From positions 248,001 through 312,000 of the forward strand of contig CAWFXP010000007.1 of NCBI GenBank assembly GCA_963819905.1: a stretch of DNA of 64,000 nt. Reading direction: 5' to 3'. Positions 15,872-22,799 of the stretch are shown here, in pieces (positions within the stretch are counted from its first letter, which is position 1; the number at the start of each line of letters is the position of its first letter). This stretch comes from CAWCQC01 sp963819905 (GTDB lineage Bacteria > Actinomycetota > Thermoleophilia > Gaiellales > Gaiellaceae). The notes beneath the pieces are model-generated. The model had not been told where the DNA came from, did not search any database, and was given only the letters and a program-made list of their open reading frames with translations. The translations under genes and the position numbers were made by a program.

Positions 15872-16810
15872 TCAGAACGTCGCTTCGCGAACCCCCGTCG
15901 CGATGAGGAGAAGGATGATCGCGGCGACGATCAGCCGGTAGATCACGAACGGCGTGTAGTTGTGCCTACGCACGTACCCGAGAAGGGCGTCGATCGCCAG
16001 GAGGCCGGCGCCGAGGGCAGCGAGCGTCCCGACGACGAACGGCCCCTCCCAGCCGGGAGGAAGCTCTCCGAGCAGGATGTCCTTGACGCCGCGGTAGACG
16101 ATCGCGCCGAGCGTCGTCGGAACGAGCAGCAGGAAGGAGAAGCGCGCCGCGGAATCGCGGTCGAGCTGCATGAAGCGGCCGGCGGTGATCGTGATGCCGG
16201 AGCGCGACACACCTGGCATCAGCGCCAGGCACTGGGCGAAGCCCATGAAGACCGCCTGCTTCAGACCGAGATCCGCCATGCCGAGGCGCTGCGGGCTGCG
16301 GTCGGCGATCCAGAGCAGGATCCCGAAGGCAGCGAGGAAGATCGCGATCTGCCACGGCTCGCCGAGGTTGTCCGAGAGGAACGACTCGAGGGCGGCGCCG
16401 ATGACGAGAGCCGGGATCGTGGCGACGACGACGAACCAGACGATCCGCTCCTCCGGGGTCTCGATGCGCCTCTTCCGGATCGAGCGCCAGAGTGCCGCGA
16501 GGAGTGCGAGGATCTCGTGCCAGAAGTACGCGACGACGGCGGTCGTGGTGCCGAGGTGCAGGGCGACGTCGAACGTCCGGTTGAAGTCGTCGTGCGTCTC
16601 CAGGTACGTCCAGTTCGCGAGCCAGGGCAGCAGGATGAGGTGACCCGAGGACGAGATCGGGAGCAGCTCCGTCGCACCCTGGAACGCGCCGAGCGTCAGC
16701 GCCTGCCAGTCGCTCAGCGCTCCAGGAAGCTCACCGAAGGAGACCGCGGCGAGCAAAGCGGCTGCGACGAGGGCCACGGCAGAGACGACGTAAATCCAGA
16801 CGCGGCCCAC
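15872..16810 (-). CDS. uppP: Undecaprenyl-diphosphatase UppP/BacA
   Basis: Dephosphorylates undecaprenyl diphosphate to recycle the cell-wall lipid carrier; integral membrane protein, 312 residues. Both family signatures are present: QGATELLPISSSGHLILLP (about 40-58) and PGVSRSGITITAGRF (about 190-205). An extra N-terminal hydrophobic helix (VWIYVVSAVALVAAALLAAV) precedes the usual start region. I chose GTG at 16810, only 25 bases from the divergent cytochrome gene; that is tight for two promoters, so the true start may lie further inside. Confidence 0.92.
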   Translation of the reverse strand: MGRVWIYVVSAVALVAAALLAAVSFGELPGALSDWQALTLGAFQGATELLPISSSGHLILLPWLANWTYLETHDDFNRTFDVALHLGTTTAVVAYFWHEILALLAALWRSIRKRRIETPEERIVWFVVVATIPALVIGAALESFLSDNLGEPWQIAIFLAAFGILLWIADRSPQRLGMADLGLKQAVFMGFAQCLALMPGVSRSGITITAGRFMQLDRDSAARFSFLLLVPTTLGAIVYRGVKDILLGELPPGWEGPFVVGTLAALGAGLLAIDALLGYVRRHNYTPFVIYRLIVAAIILLLIATGVREATF

Positions 16811-16835
16811 GCGAGGCAGTATCGTACCCACCCGG

Positions 16836-17402
16836 ATGGACGAGAATCGCACCATCATCGCCGTTGTGGCCGCGGTGCTCGTCGTGTTCAGCCTCACGGT
16901 CTCGATGGTCGTCCCGAGGCGGAATCCGGACTTCCCCGGGAAGCGCCTGGGCCTCTTCTTCGGCGTCTGCACGCTCCTCGTGCTCGCAATGCTCGTGTCG
17001 GTCGAGCTGTTCGGCACGGAGGACGAGGCGGCCGCCCACGAGTCCCAACCGGCCGAGACCGGCGGGGAAGCGGCCCCTCCCGAGACGGGCGGCGCGGCCG
17101 AGACCGGGGCGCCGGCCGAGACTGAGGCGCCGGCCGAGACCGAGGCGCTCGAGGGCGACGCCGTCGCCGGCGAGGCGGTCTTCACCTCGGCCGGGTGCGG
17201 CAGCTGCCACACGCTCGCGGCGGCCGGGTCGTCCGGCGCGATCGGCCCGAGCCTCGACGATGTCCAGCCGAGCTTCGCGACCGTCGTCGACGTGGTGACG
17301 AACGGAGCGCCGCCGATGCCGGCCTTCGGGAACGACGGCACGCTGACGAACGAGCAGATCCAGGACGTCGCCGCGTACGTCGTCCAGTCGACGGCGGGCT
17401 GA
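16836..17402 (+). CDS. Membrane-anchored c-type cytochrome
   Basis: A 188-residue protein with two N-terminal transmembrane segments (about 7-26 and 38-60), a low-complexity acidic linker of Glu-Thr/Ala-Pro units (about 62-105) and a C-terminal mono-haem cytochrome c domain. The haem motif is CGSCH (about 122-126) with the likely Met ligand in PPMPAFGN (about 165). It should face the outside and carry electrons to or from a respiratory complex. A strong hairpin follows the stop. Confidence 0.88.
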   Translation: MDENRTIIAVVAAVLVVFSLTVSMVVPRRNPDFPGKRLGLFFGVCTLLVLAMLVSVELFGTEDEAAAHESQPAETGGEAAPPETGGAAETGAPAETEAPAETEALEGDAVAGEAVFTSAGCGSCHTLAAAGSSGAIGPSLDDVQPSFATVVDVVTNGAPPMPAFGNDGTLTNEQIQDVAAYVVQSTAG

Positions 17403-17440
17403 CGAGCCCAGCGCCTCTGCGCACGGGCGGGGGCTCGTCA
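17400..17440 (+). terminator. Hairpin after cytochrome gene
   Basis: TGACGAGCCC at 17400-17409 (beginning with the TGA stop) pairs perfectly with GGGCTCGTCA at 17431-17440 across a 21-base loop. It lies between the cytochrome stop and the oppositely oriented tRNA-Ser. No T tract follows. Confidence 0.55.
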
Positions 17441-17447
17441 GACGGGA

Positions 17448-17538
17448 CGGAGAGGGCGGGATTCGAACCCGCGACCCAGCTTGTGACCGGGTACGCGATT
17501 TCCAGTCGCGCTCCTTAGGCCAACTCGGACACCTCTCC
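17448..17538 (-). tRNA. tRNA-Ser (anticodon GGA)
   Basis: A 91-base class II tRNA on the minus strand: acceptor GGAGAGG/CCTCTCC, long variable arm (TACCCGGTCACAAGCTGGGT), T arm GCGGG-TTCGAAT-CCCGC, anticodon loop CTGGAAA giving GGA. Discriminator G. Reads TCC/TCT. CCA is not encoded. Confidence 0.95.
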
Positions 17539-17596
17539 GCGCGCGGGCCTGTTGGTGGCTCGCGTCCTCTTGTATAGCACTGTACGATCGCCGGCG

Positions 17597-17833
17597 ATGC
17601 CCGACCCAGTCTCCTGGCTCATGATCGAACAGGGCTGGTTCGTGTTCGCGTCCGGCGGCGAGGCGGTCGGCCGCATCTACGAGGTGCTCGGGGACCCTGA
17701 GCGAGACATCTTCGACGGCCTCTCCGTCGACACCGACCGAAAGGAACCGCCGCGCTATGTCGCCGCGGAGCACGTCGGAACGATCACCGAGGGCGTGGTC
17801 CGGCTGACGGTTCCTCTCGACCAGCTGGGCTGA
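17597..17833 (+). CDS. Small PRC-barrel/DUF2171-like protein
   Basis: A 78-residue protein (MPDPVSWLMIEQGWFVFAS...) with a GWFVFASGGEAVGRIYEVLG strand-turn-strand and a C-terminal YVAAEHVGTITEGVVRLTVP. The pattern fits small PRC-barrel-like domains, which bind partner proteins or nucleic acid. ATG at 17597. It is convergent with the next gene. Function unknown. Confidence 0.6.
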   Translation: MPDPVSWLMIEQGWFVFASGGEAVGRIYEVLGDPERDIFDGLSVDTDRKEPPRYVAAEHVGTITEGVVRLTVPLDQLG

Positions 17834-17840
17834 CGGGCCG

Positions 17841-18098
17841 TCAGGCCGTCGAGCGGCGCCGGGCCCGGGCGGCGTCCACGCGCAGGAGCGGTCGTCGGGT
17901 CGGCGGCGGGCCGTGCGGCCGCCCGCGAGCGCGGCCGCCGCGCGGCCGGCGCGGGGTGGTTGGCTCCGGAGGATCGTCCCCGGGATCGCCGCCGCCGCCG
18001 TCCGGGGGCGGATGGCGAAGCGCCCACCAGAGCACGAGCCCGACCGCTACTGCCTTGAGGATCGCGAACGGGAGCAGCGTCACGTACAGCGGATCCAT
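17841..18098 (-). CDS. Small membrane protein with Arg/Pro-rich tail
   Basis: 85 residues: one N-terminal transmembrane helix (VTLLPFAILKAVAVGLVLWW), then a Gly/Pro/Asp stretch and a strongly basic tail. Simple composition and high GC make the tail suspect, but the helix with a preceding MDPLY start is plausible. Not recognised. Confidence 0.4.
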   Translation of the reverse strand: MDPLYVTLLPFAILKAVAVGLVLWWALRHPPPDGGGGDPGDDPPEPTTPRRPRGGRARGRPHGPPPTRRPLLRVDAARARRRSTA

Positions 18099-18142
18099 CC
18101 TGCTCCCGCTCAGGCTAGCGCCTCGCCCGCCCTCGTGGGTGC

Positions 18143-18571
18143 TCAGTCGTCCTCGTCCGTCAGGCGTTCCGCCATCGCCTCGAGCAGCACCCAGCTCACC
18201 TCGGGATGCGCATCGACGAACGTGCGGAAGTCGGCTGCGCTCGTGGCGAGGCAGCGGACGCTCGTCGCGGCGGTCACGGTCGCAGTTCTCGGGCGCTCGA
18301 GGAGCAGCGCCGTCTCCCCCAGGAAGTCCCCCGCTCCCAGCCGCGCGACCTCCGTGCCTCGCTTCGCGACCACCACCTCGCCCTCGAGGAGCAGGAAGAA
18401 CGCCGCGATGCGGGCGCCGCGCTCTCCCTCACGGGTGATCGTCGAGCCGGCCTCGAACTCCAGCTCCCGCATCGTCCGTGCGAGGCGCTCGAGATCCTCC
18501 AGATCGAGGCTCTCGAGGAGCGGGACGCGCCGCAGCAACTCCGCGCGGTCGGCTGTCACGCGGCGATTCAA
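18143..18571 (-). CDS. Cyclic nucleotide-binding domain protein (CRP-like sensor without HTH)
   Basis: 142 residues forming one cNMP-binding beta barrel: VPLLESLDLEDLERLA at the start, then FEAGSTITREGERG, FFLLLEGEVVVAKRG and a phosphate-cassette-like GDFLGETALLLERPRTATVTA. There is no helix-turn-helix, so it is not a transcription factor on its own. Two nucleotide-cyclase fusions lie in the neighbouring island, but a direct link is speculation. Confidence 0.85.
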   Translation of the reverse strand: MNRRVTADRAELLRRVPLLESLDLEDLERLARTMRELEFEAGSTITREGERGARIAAFFLLLEGEVVVAKRGTEVARLGAGDFLGETALLLERPRTATVTAATSVRCLATSAADFRTFVDAHPEVSWVLLEAMAERLTDEDD

Positions 18572-18667
18572 TCACGGCTCGGCCCGGCAGTCGAGCGAGC
18601 CTCGAGCAGCCGCCGGTAACCGGGCAGGTCGCGATCCCGCACGGATGGCGGGACTCGGCCAACGGGA

Positions 18668-18712
18668 CGGAGGGGGGAGATCTAGACTCTCGAGGGACGG
18701 AACCGCCCCTAA
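18668..18712 (-). repeat. Partial tRNA-Ser(CGA) copy, outer att-like site
   Basis: 45 bases matching 36253-36297 (acceptor 3' strand, T arm, variable arm) at about 40 of 45 positions. The variable-arm part is identical, while the T loop is altered (gatctagac instead of gattcgaac), so it cannot be a functional tRNA. It is read as the left boundary of the integrated region. Confidence 0.75.
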
Positions 18713-18725
18713 GCTGTCAACCCTC

Positions 18726-19040
18726 GTGCAAAACCAGCCCGATCCGAGGATCCCAGCTCACCAGCGGCGCTGGCTCGATCGGCTGCGAGCGGCCTGGGAC
18801 GAAGTACGCCGCAGCCCCAGGAACAAGGACAAGGCGGGAGCGCTCGAGGCCATCGCGCAGGAGCGCCCTGACGAAGCGAGCTATCGGATCGAGACGTTCA
18901 CCGCCGATGAAGCACGCCGCGCCGACTCGACACCCAGCGTCGAGAGAGAACCCGTCGAGCGCGACCCTGACGAACCCGAAAAACCCCTCAGGGAAGCGAC
19001 ACCGGAGTCTGACCGCTTCGACGACGAGGCCGGACAATGA
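18726..19040 (+). CDS. Hypothetical hydrophilic protein
   Basis: 104 residues starting with GTG at 18726, immediately inside the outer att-like repeat. The N-terminal half has a basic helical stretch (AHQRRWLDRLRAAWDEVRRS), and the rest is acidic and Pro/Arg-rich without hydrophobic segments. An opposite-strand frame (18717-19037) is also open, but its predicted product has an unusual composition. Not recognised. Confidence 0.35.
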   Translation: MQNQPDPRIPAHQRRWLDRLRAAWDEVRRSPRNKDKAGALEAIAQERPDEASYRIETFTADEARRADSTPSVEREPVERDPDEPEKPLREATPESDRFDDEAGQ

Positions 19041-19169
19041 GTCCCGCTGAGAGCGACGGGGTGGAACACGTGCACTCTTGACGCGCTCGGGGGTCGCCTC
19101 AGTCGAGATCGAGCCCTTACGGCAGCCGTCGCCTCGACACGGGGACTGGCCTCAGCGCCGGCCGCTCGG

Positions 19170-19655
19170 TCAGCGCGAGGCAGCGACCACGGCTGTAAGC
19201 CGCCCGAGCGTGGTACGCAGCGTCGCCAGCGAGCGGCTGTCGAGCCCAATGGCATCGCCGATGAACGTGGGGACGTCCTCGGCTCTTGTTCGAAGCTGCG
19301 CGCCCATGTCGGTGAGCATGACCTGAACGGAGCGTTCGTCCTCGGGTCGACGCTCCCGTCGGATCAGTCCGGCGGCCTCGAGGCGCTTGAGCAGCGGCGA
19401 GAGGGTGCCGTAGTCGAGCCGCAGGACGGTCGCGAGATCCTTGATCAAGCAGTCGCCGCGCTCCCAGAGCACGAGCATCACCAGGTACTGGGGATAGGTG
19501 AGTCCGAGCTCGTGGAGCAGTGGGCGGTAGGCGTTGATGACTGCACGGCTGGCGGCGTACAGCGCGAAGGAGAGTTGCTCGTCGAGGAGCATCGAGGGGG
19601 ATGCCTGGACTGGCATGGGCTTGCGGGCGGTCGGACCCTTCATCGCCTCGGGCAC
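19170..19655 (-). CDS. MarR-family regulator, OhrR-like but without the sensing cysteine
   Basis: A winged-helix repressor of 161 residues. LDEQLSFALYAASRAVI is the OhrR-type dimerisation start, and LRLDYGTLSPLLKRLEAAGL is the DNA-recognition helix region, followed by the RRERRPEDERSVQVMLT wing. In OhrR the redox cysteine sits in (L)CFALYAA-like sequence; here that position is serine (QLSFALYAA). Another cysteine is present at GDCLIKDL. The start is GTG 19655, or ATG 19643. It is divergent from the PRC-barrel gene across a 134-base, AT-richer region with an inverted repeat. Confidence 0.85.
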   Translation of the reverse strand: MPEAMKGPTARKPMPVQASPSMLLDEQLSFALYAASRAVINAYRPLLHELGLTYPQYLVMLVLWERGDCLIKDLATVLRLDYGTLSPLLKRLEAAGLIRRERRPEDERSVQVMLTDMGAQLRTRAEDVPTFIGDAIGLDSRSLATLRTTLGRLTAVVAASR

Positions 19656-19666
19656 GGTGAACCTCT

Positions 19667-19709
19667 TACGATTAGATAGTGCACGATGAAATTGCGTGCT
19701 ATGATCGTA
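19667..19709. promoter_or_regulatory. Inverted repeat, candidate MarR operator
   Basis: TACGAT...ATAGTGCACG on the left faces CGTGCTATGATCGTA on the right, an imperfect palindrome in the only AT-rich part of the intergenic region, 12 bases upstream of the MarR start and about 80 before the PRC-barrel start. Position and shape suit an autoregulatory operator controlling both directions. Confidence 0.5.
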
Positions 19710-19789
19710 TCAGGCAGCCACGACAATCCACCCTTGAAGCAGAGGGCCCGGACCGAGGTCGCCACGACAACGGATTGGAGCGGATCGAT

Positions 19790-20248
19790 ATGAAGACGGA
19801 CAGGCGCTACTTCACGATCACGTCGAACGGAACACCCGCAGCCGTGGCGCCGGTGGCGGCCGATGACGACCCGTCGGCCAAGGAGCAGTCTGGTTCGCAC
19901 TGGAATCTGGCGGAGTGGCACGGCAAGAAGCTCGTCGATCGTGATGGTGACAAGATCGGAAAGCTCGAAGAGGTCTACGTCGACGTCGAGAGCGACGAGC
20001 CGATGTTCGGCACCGTCAAGGAGGGCCACTTCGGCCGACACTTGACGTTCGTGCCGTTGCACGGGATCACGATCGGGCCTGATTACCTGCAGGTGGCGGT
20101 ATCCAGGGAGCAGATCAAGGACGCCCCCAATCTCGAGGTTCAGGGCGGCGAGCTCGCGCAGCAGGACGAATCAGACCTCTACCACCACTACAAGCTCAAC
20201 TACACCCCACCGGAAACGGAGAGTGGGCGACGACTCGCCCGTCGCTGA
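19790..20248 (+). CDS. PRC-barrel domain protein
   Basis: 152 residues. The core HGKKLVDRDGDKIGKLEEVY-VDVESDEPMFGTVKEG is a PRC barrel, followed by LTFVPLHGITIGPDYLQVAV and a helix with acidic tail (LYHHYKLNYTPP). Members of this group accompany stress cassettes in actinobacteria. ATG at 19790 has GGAG upstream. It leads a run of four small genes (20289, 20504, 20735) facing away from the MarR gene, so it is probably controlled by it. Confidence 0.8.
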   Translation: MKTDRRYFTITSNGTPAAVAPVAADDDPSAKEQSGSHWNLAEWHGKKLVDRDGDKIGKLEEVYVDVESDEPMFGTVKEGHFGRHLTFVPLHGITIGPDYLQVAVSREQIKDAPNLEVQGGELAQQDESDLYHHYKLNYTPPETESGRRLARR

Positions 20249-20288
20249 CGCGAGTGTCCTTACGTCGACTCGAGAACAGGGGAACACC

Positions 20289-20507
20289 ATGAAGACGGTC
20301 ACCAGTCCAAGCAGGCCGAGTGTGCAGCGAATGAGGTTCGTCGTATACGAGGACAACACCCAGCGATGGCGGTGGCGAATCGTCTCGCAGCGCGGGGACG
20401 TGCTGGCGGAGTCCAATAAGAGCTATGGGCGACACCAGGCAGCGGTGCAGGCCGTGGACGGCATCCAGAAGTCGGCCGCCGTGGCGAAGCTCGACGCGAA
20501 GCTATGA
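20289..20507 (+). CDS. DUF1508 (YegP-like) protein
   Basis: 72 residues with the DUF1508 signature: FVVYEDNTQRWRWRIVSQRG, then VLAESNKSYGRHQAAVQAV. This small fold accompanies stress genes; its biochemical role is not established. ATG at 20289 follows GAACAGGGGAACACC. The stop overlaps the next start (ATGA). Confidence 0.85.
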   Translation: MKTVTSPSRPSVQRMRFVVYEDNTQRWRWRIVSQRGDVLAESNKSYGRHQAAVQAVDGIQKSAAVAKLDAKL

Positions 20508-20707
20508 GTTTCAGCGCAATCGGGACCGGGCTTGCGTCTCGACTCGTGCCCGCCCGTACGGTTGCGCGACCGTTGCTGAAGATCGTGGAGGCAACGGCGC
20601 CGGCCGACCTCGACTGGGTCGCATTCCGCGCGCGCTACTTCCCGGGCCGGCGTCCCCGCCACGACTTCCAGGCAGTCGTCGCGTACGGCGCAAACAAGCA
20701 AGGCTGA
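20504..20707 (+). CDS. Small hypothetical protein
   Basis: 67 residues (MSFSAIGTGLASRLVPARTV...) starting with ATGA overlap to the DUF1508 gene. The middle is an amphipathic helix (PLLKIVEATAPADLDWVAFR) and the end is basic and aromatic (YFPGRRPRHDFQAVVAYG). The coupling supports translation. No family recognised. Confidence 0.45.
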   Translation: MSFSAIGTGLASRLVPARTVARPLLKIVEATAPADLDWVAFRARYFPGRRPRHDFQAVVAYGANKQG

Positions 20708-20734
20708 TCGACGACCCACGAGAGGGCGATTGCA

Positions 20735-20980
20735 GTGGCAAACGGCACGGTCAAATCCTTCAACCAGCGCAGCGCTCACGGCTTCATCGTCCCCGACGAG
20801 GGCGGGCAAGATCTGTGGGTGCACGAACGCCATATCATCAGCGGCCACCTGACCCTCCGCGAGGGTGAGCGAGTCGAGTTCGACCTGCGCGAAGCCGGCA
20901 TGGGCGCAGAAGCGATCAACGTCCGGTCGCTCACCCCGCTCGAGACCCCCAGCGGGCGTGTCTCAGAAGAAAGCGTTTGA
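20735..20980 (+). CDS. Divergent cold-shock-like nucleic acid-binding protein
   Basis: 81 residues. ANGTVKSFNQRSAHGFIVPD resembles the first CSD strands with RNP1 (normally K-G-x-G-F-I), here with SAHGFI. QDLWVHERHI stands where RNP2 (VFVH) is expected, and EGERVEFDLREAGMGAEAINV closes the barrel. It is shorter and more divergent than housekeeping CspA. GTG start after GAGAGGGCGATTGCA. Confidence 0.8.
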   Translation: MANGTVKSFNQRSAHGFIVPDEGGQDLWVHERHIISGHLTLREGERVEFDLREAGMGAEAINVRSLTPLETPSGRVSEESV

Positions 20981-21649
20981 TCCGAGCGGGCGACGTCAGG
21001 CGATTTCCGGGCGTTCTCTAGACAGGCGACTGTGCGCCGTCTGTGCGCCGTCCAGGGTGCAGGAACGCGCATGAATACGCACACATGCGCAAGGGTCACG
21101 GGCAAAGTCGGATGCGCCGCAATCCCGCTCGAGGAGCGGCAATGCGGCTAATGGAGCGGAGGGGGAGAGATTTGAACTCTCGAGGGACGGAACCGCCCCT
21201 AACGGTTTTCGAGACCGCTCCGAACACCGCGATTTGCAGGAGATTGCCGGCTTGTGCGCCAGTACGTGCGCCAGCCGGACCCGGACAGAGCGATCCTGCC
21301 GGCCGAGCCGGGCCGACCGAGCGCGCCTGGGAAACGCGCACCACACTCGAACCGCTGAAGGCGTGCGTTCGGTAACTGAACGAGTCGTCTCCCGAGTTCG
21401 CCCCTCGACAGCTTCTAGAGCGGAAGAGTCCCGTCTCGGCCTCGACGGTTACGTTCTCGTCGCGGGTGGGACGCGCAGGAAGTAGCGGCGGCGGGTGCCG
21501 TCCGCCTCCGTGCGAGCGCCTCTAACTCGGAGCTGCTCGCTGCCTGAGTCTCGAGGCTTACGCCGTCGAACGCGCGCCGGGGAGGGCGCTGCACGCGGCG
21601 GGTCGCCTGGTGCAGGCGCCTCCCAGGCGCACGCCCACCGATCCAGCCC
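20981..21649. other. Non-coding stretch containing the inner att-like site
   Basis: No convincing gene. It contains two tandem GTGCGCCGT units (21032 and 21043), the partial tRNA at 21157-21218 and two GTGCGCCAG units (21254 and 21266). The rest, to the GNAT stop at 21650, has short frames only. Confidence 0.7.
21157..21218 (-). repeat. Partial tRNA-Ser(CGA) copy, inner att-like site
   Basis: 62 bases matching 36253-36313. The right 38 bases, covering the variable arm and anticodon arm, are identical to the tRNA; the T arm and acceptor part has several changes. The match ends within the anticodon stem (GAGACCGC), as expected for a crossover in the anticodon region. The 5' half of the tRNA is absent. 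Confidence 0.85.
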
Positions 21650-22291
21650 CTAGGACGGGGCGCGCCACATCCGGAAGAGCGGCGGTCCGCCCGGGAGCTC
21701 GAGCTCGCCGATCACGCTGAAGCCCTGACGCTCGTAGAGCGGCACGCTAGTCTCGCTCGTTGCCTCGAGGTACGCAGGGATCCGCTCGAGGTCGCACTGG
21801 GTGAGTACCGGGCTCATCAGGGCCGAACCGATCCCGCACCCTTGCCATTGCGGCTCGACGCCGAGCAGCTGGAGCACGTAGTACGTCCCCTCCGGGTGGT
21901 TCTCGTCTAGCAGCGTGATCAACTCGAAGAGGCGGTCCGCGTCGGGTCCGGCGCGCTCCGCCAGCTGCTCGACGAAGACCGCCTCCTCTGCTGCGGAAAG
22001 GAGCTGCGCACCGGGCGGAAGCCAGAGAGCAGCCCCGGTTCCGGCCGGCGTCATGTACGTCTCGTGATGCACCGCGAACGCCTCGGCGTACAGCTCGAAC
22101 ATCCCGGGCAAGATGCGCCAGCGCCGCTCGGCATCCGGAAAGGCCCACGACAGGACCGGATCGTCGAAGAACGCCCGGCTCAACGTGCCGCCGACGATCG
22201 AAGCGTCGTGCGCCGATTCCACCTTCTTGACGTCGACCCTCGCTACGCCCGTTGCCGAGCGTGGATACCCCACTGTTGCGTCTGGAACCAT
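21650..22291 (-). CDS. GNAT N-acetyltransferase
   Basis: 213 residues. The CoA-binding motif region is LQLLGVEPQWQGCGIGSALM (Q-x-x-G-x-G/A pattern), followed by IPAYLEATSETSVPLYERQG and FSVIGELELPGGPP, the typical end of small-molecule GNATs. The ATG at 22291 was chosen because an AAGGAGG sits 8 bases upstream. The substrate is unknown; resistance or protein acetylation are both possible. Confidence 0.85.
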   Translation of the reverse strand: MVPDATVGYPRSATGVARVDVKKVESAHDASIVGGTLSRAFFDDPVLSWAFPDAERRWRILPGMFELYAEAFAVHHETYMTPAGTGAALWLPPGAQLLSAAEEAVFVEQLAERAGPDADRLFELITLLDENHPEGTYYVLQLLGVEPQWQGCGIGSALMSPVLTQCDLERIPAYLEATSETSVPLYERQGFSVIGELELPGGPPLFRMWRAPS

Positions 22292-22799
22292 CGGGCTTGC
22301 CTCCTTCGGTCGGCCGGTGAGCATGCGCCGTCCGGCCGCTTCGTTGCCTTTCCGTCCAGTCTCGCCGCGAGCGGCCGCGCGGGTAATCGCGCTAGCCGGT
22401 GTCTGACGGTGCGGCCACCCTCACCCCGCGGTCGTCCGAGCGCAGCCGTGGTGACGGGACGCCCTGCACCTTCTGCAAGGACTGGGACGTGCCGGTTGCG
22501 AGGCAACACCGGGTGTGGTCTGCTGGTGGGGTCGCCGTGCTGTCGGGTCGTAGGCTCGGTACAGCGCCAAGTAGTCGGGGGCTCCTCGGGCTTCGGTCAG
22601 GGGCGCTGGCTGGTTCGATTGCGATGTCCCGGGGCAACGGACGACCGCAGGCAATGACTTACGCGTCGAACAGGATCCTTCCTGCCACATGTCGAGACAA
22701 GCCTGGCTACGGCGCCGCCTCCGGTCGCGAGGTGGGTTGGTTTCTGAGGCACTTCGCGGGTTCGACGCGCGGTTGCTACGTCCACGACCGACAAAGTGG
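22292..22799. other. 508 bases without recognisable gene
   Basis: Short frames on both strands, none with a family motif or a ribosome-binding site. Local sequences such as TGCACCTTCTGCAAGG form small hairpins. Nothing identified. Confidence 0.5.
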
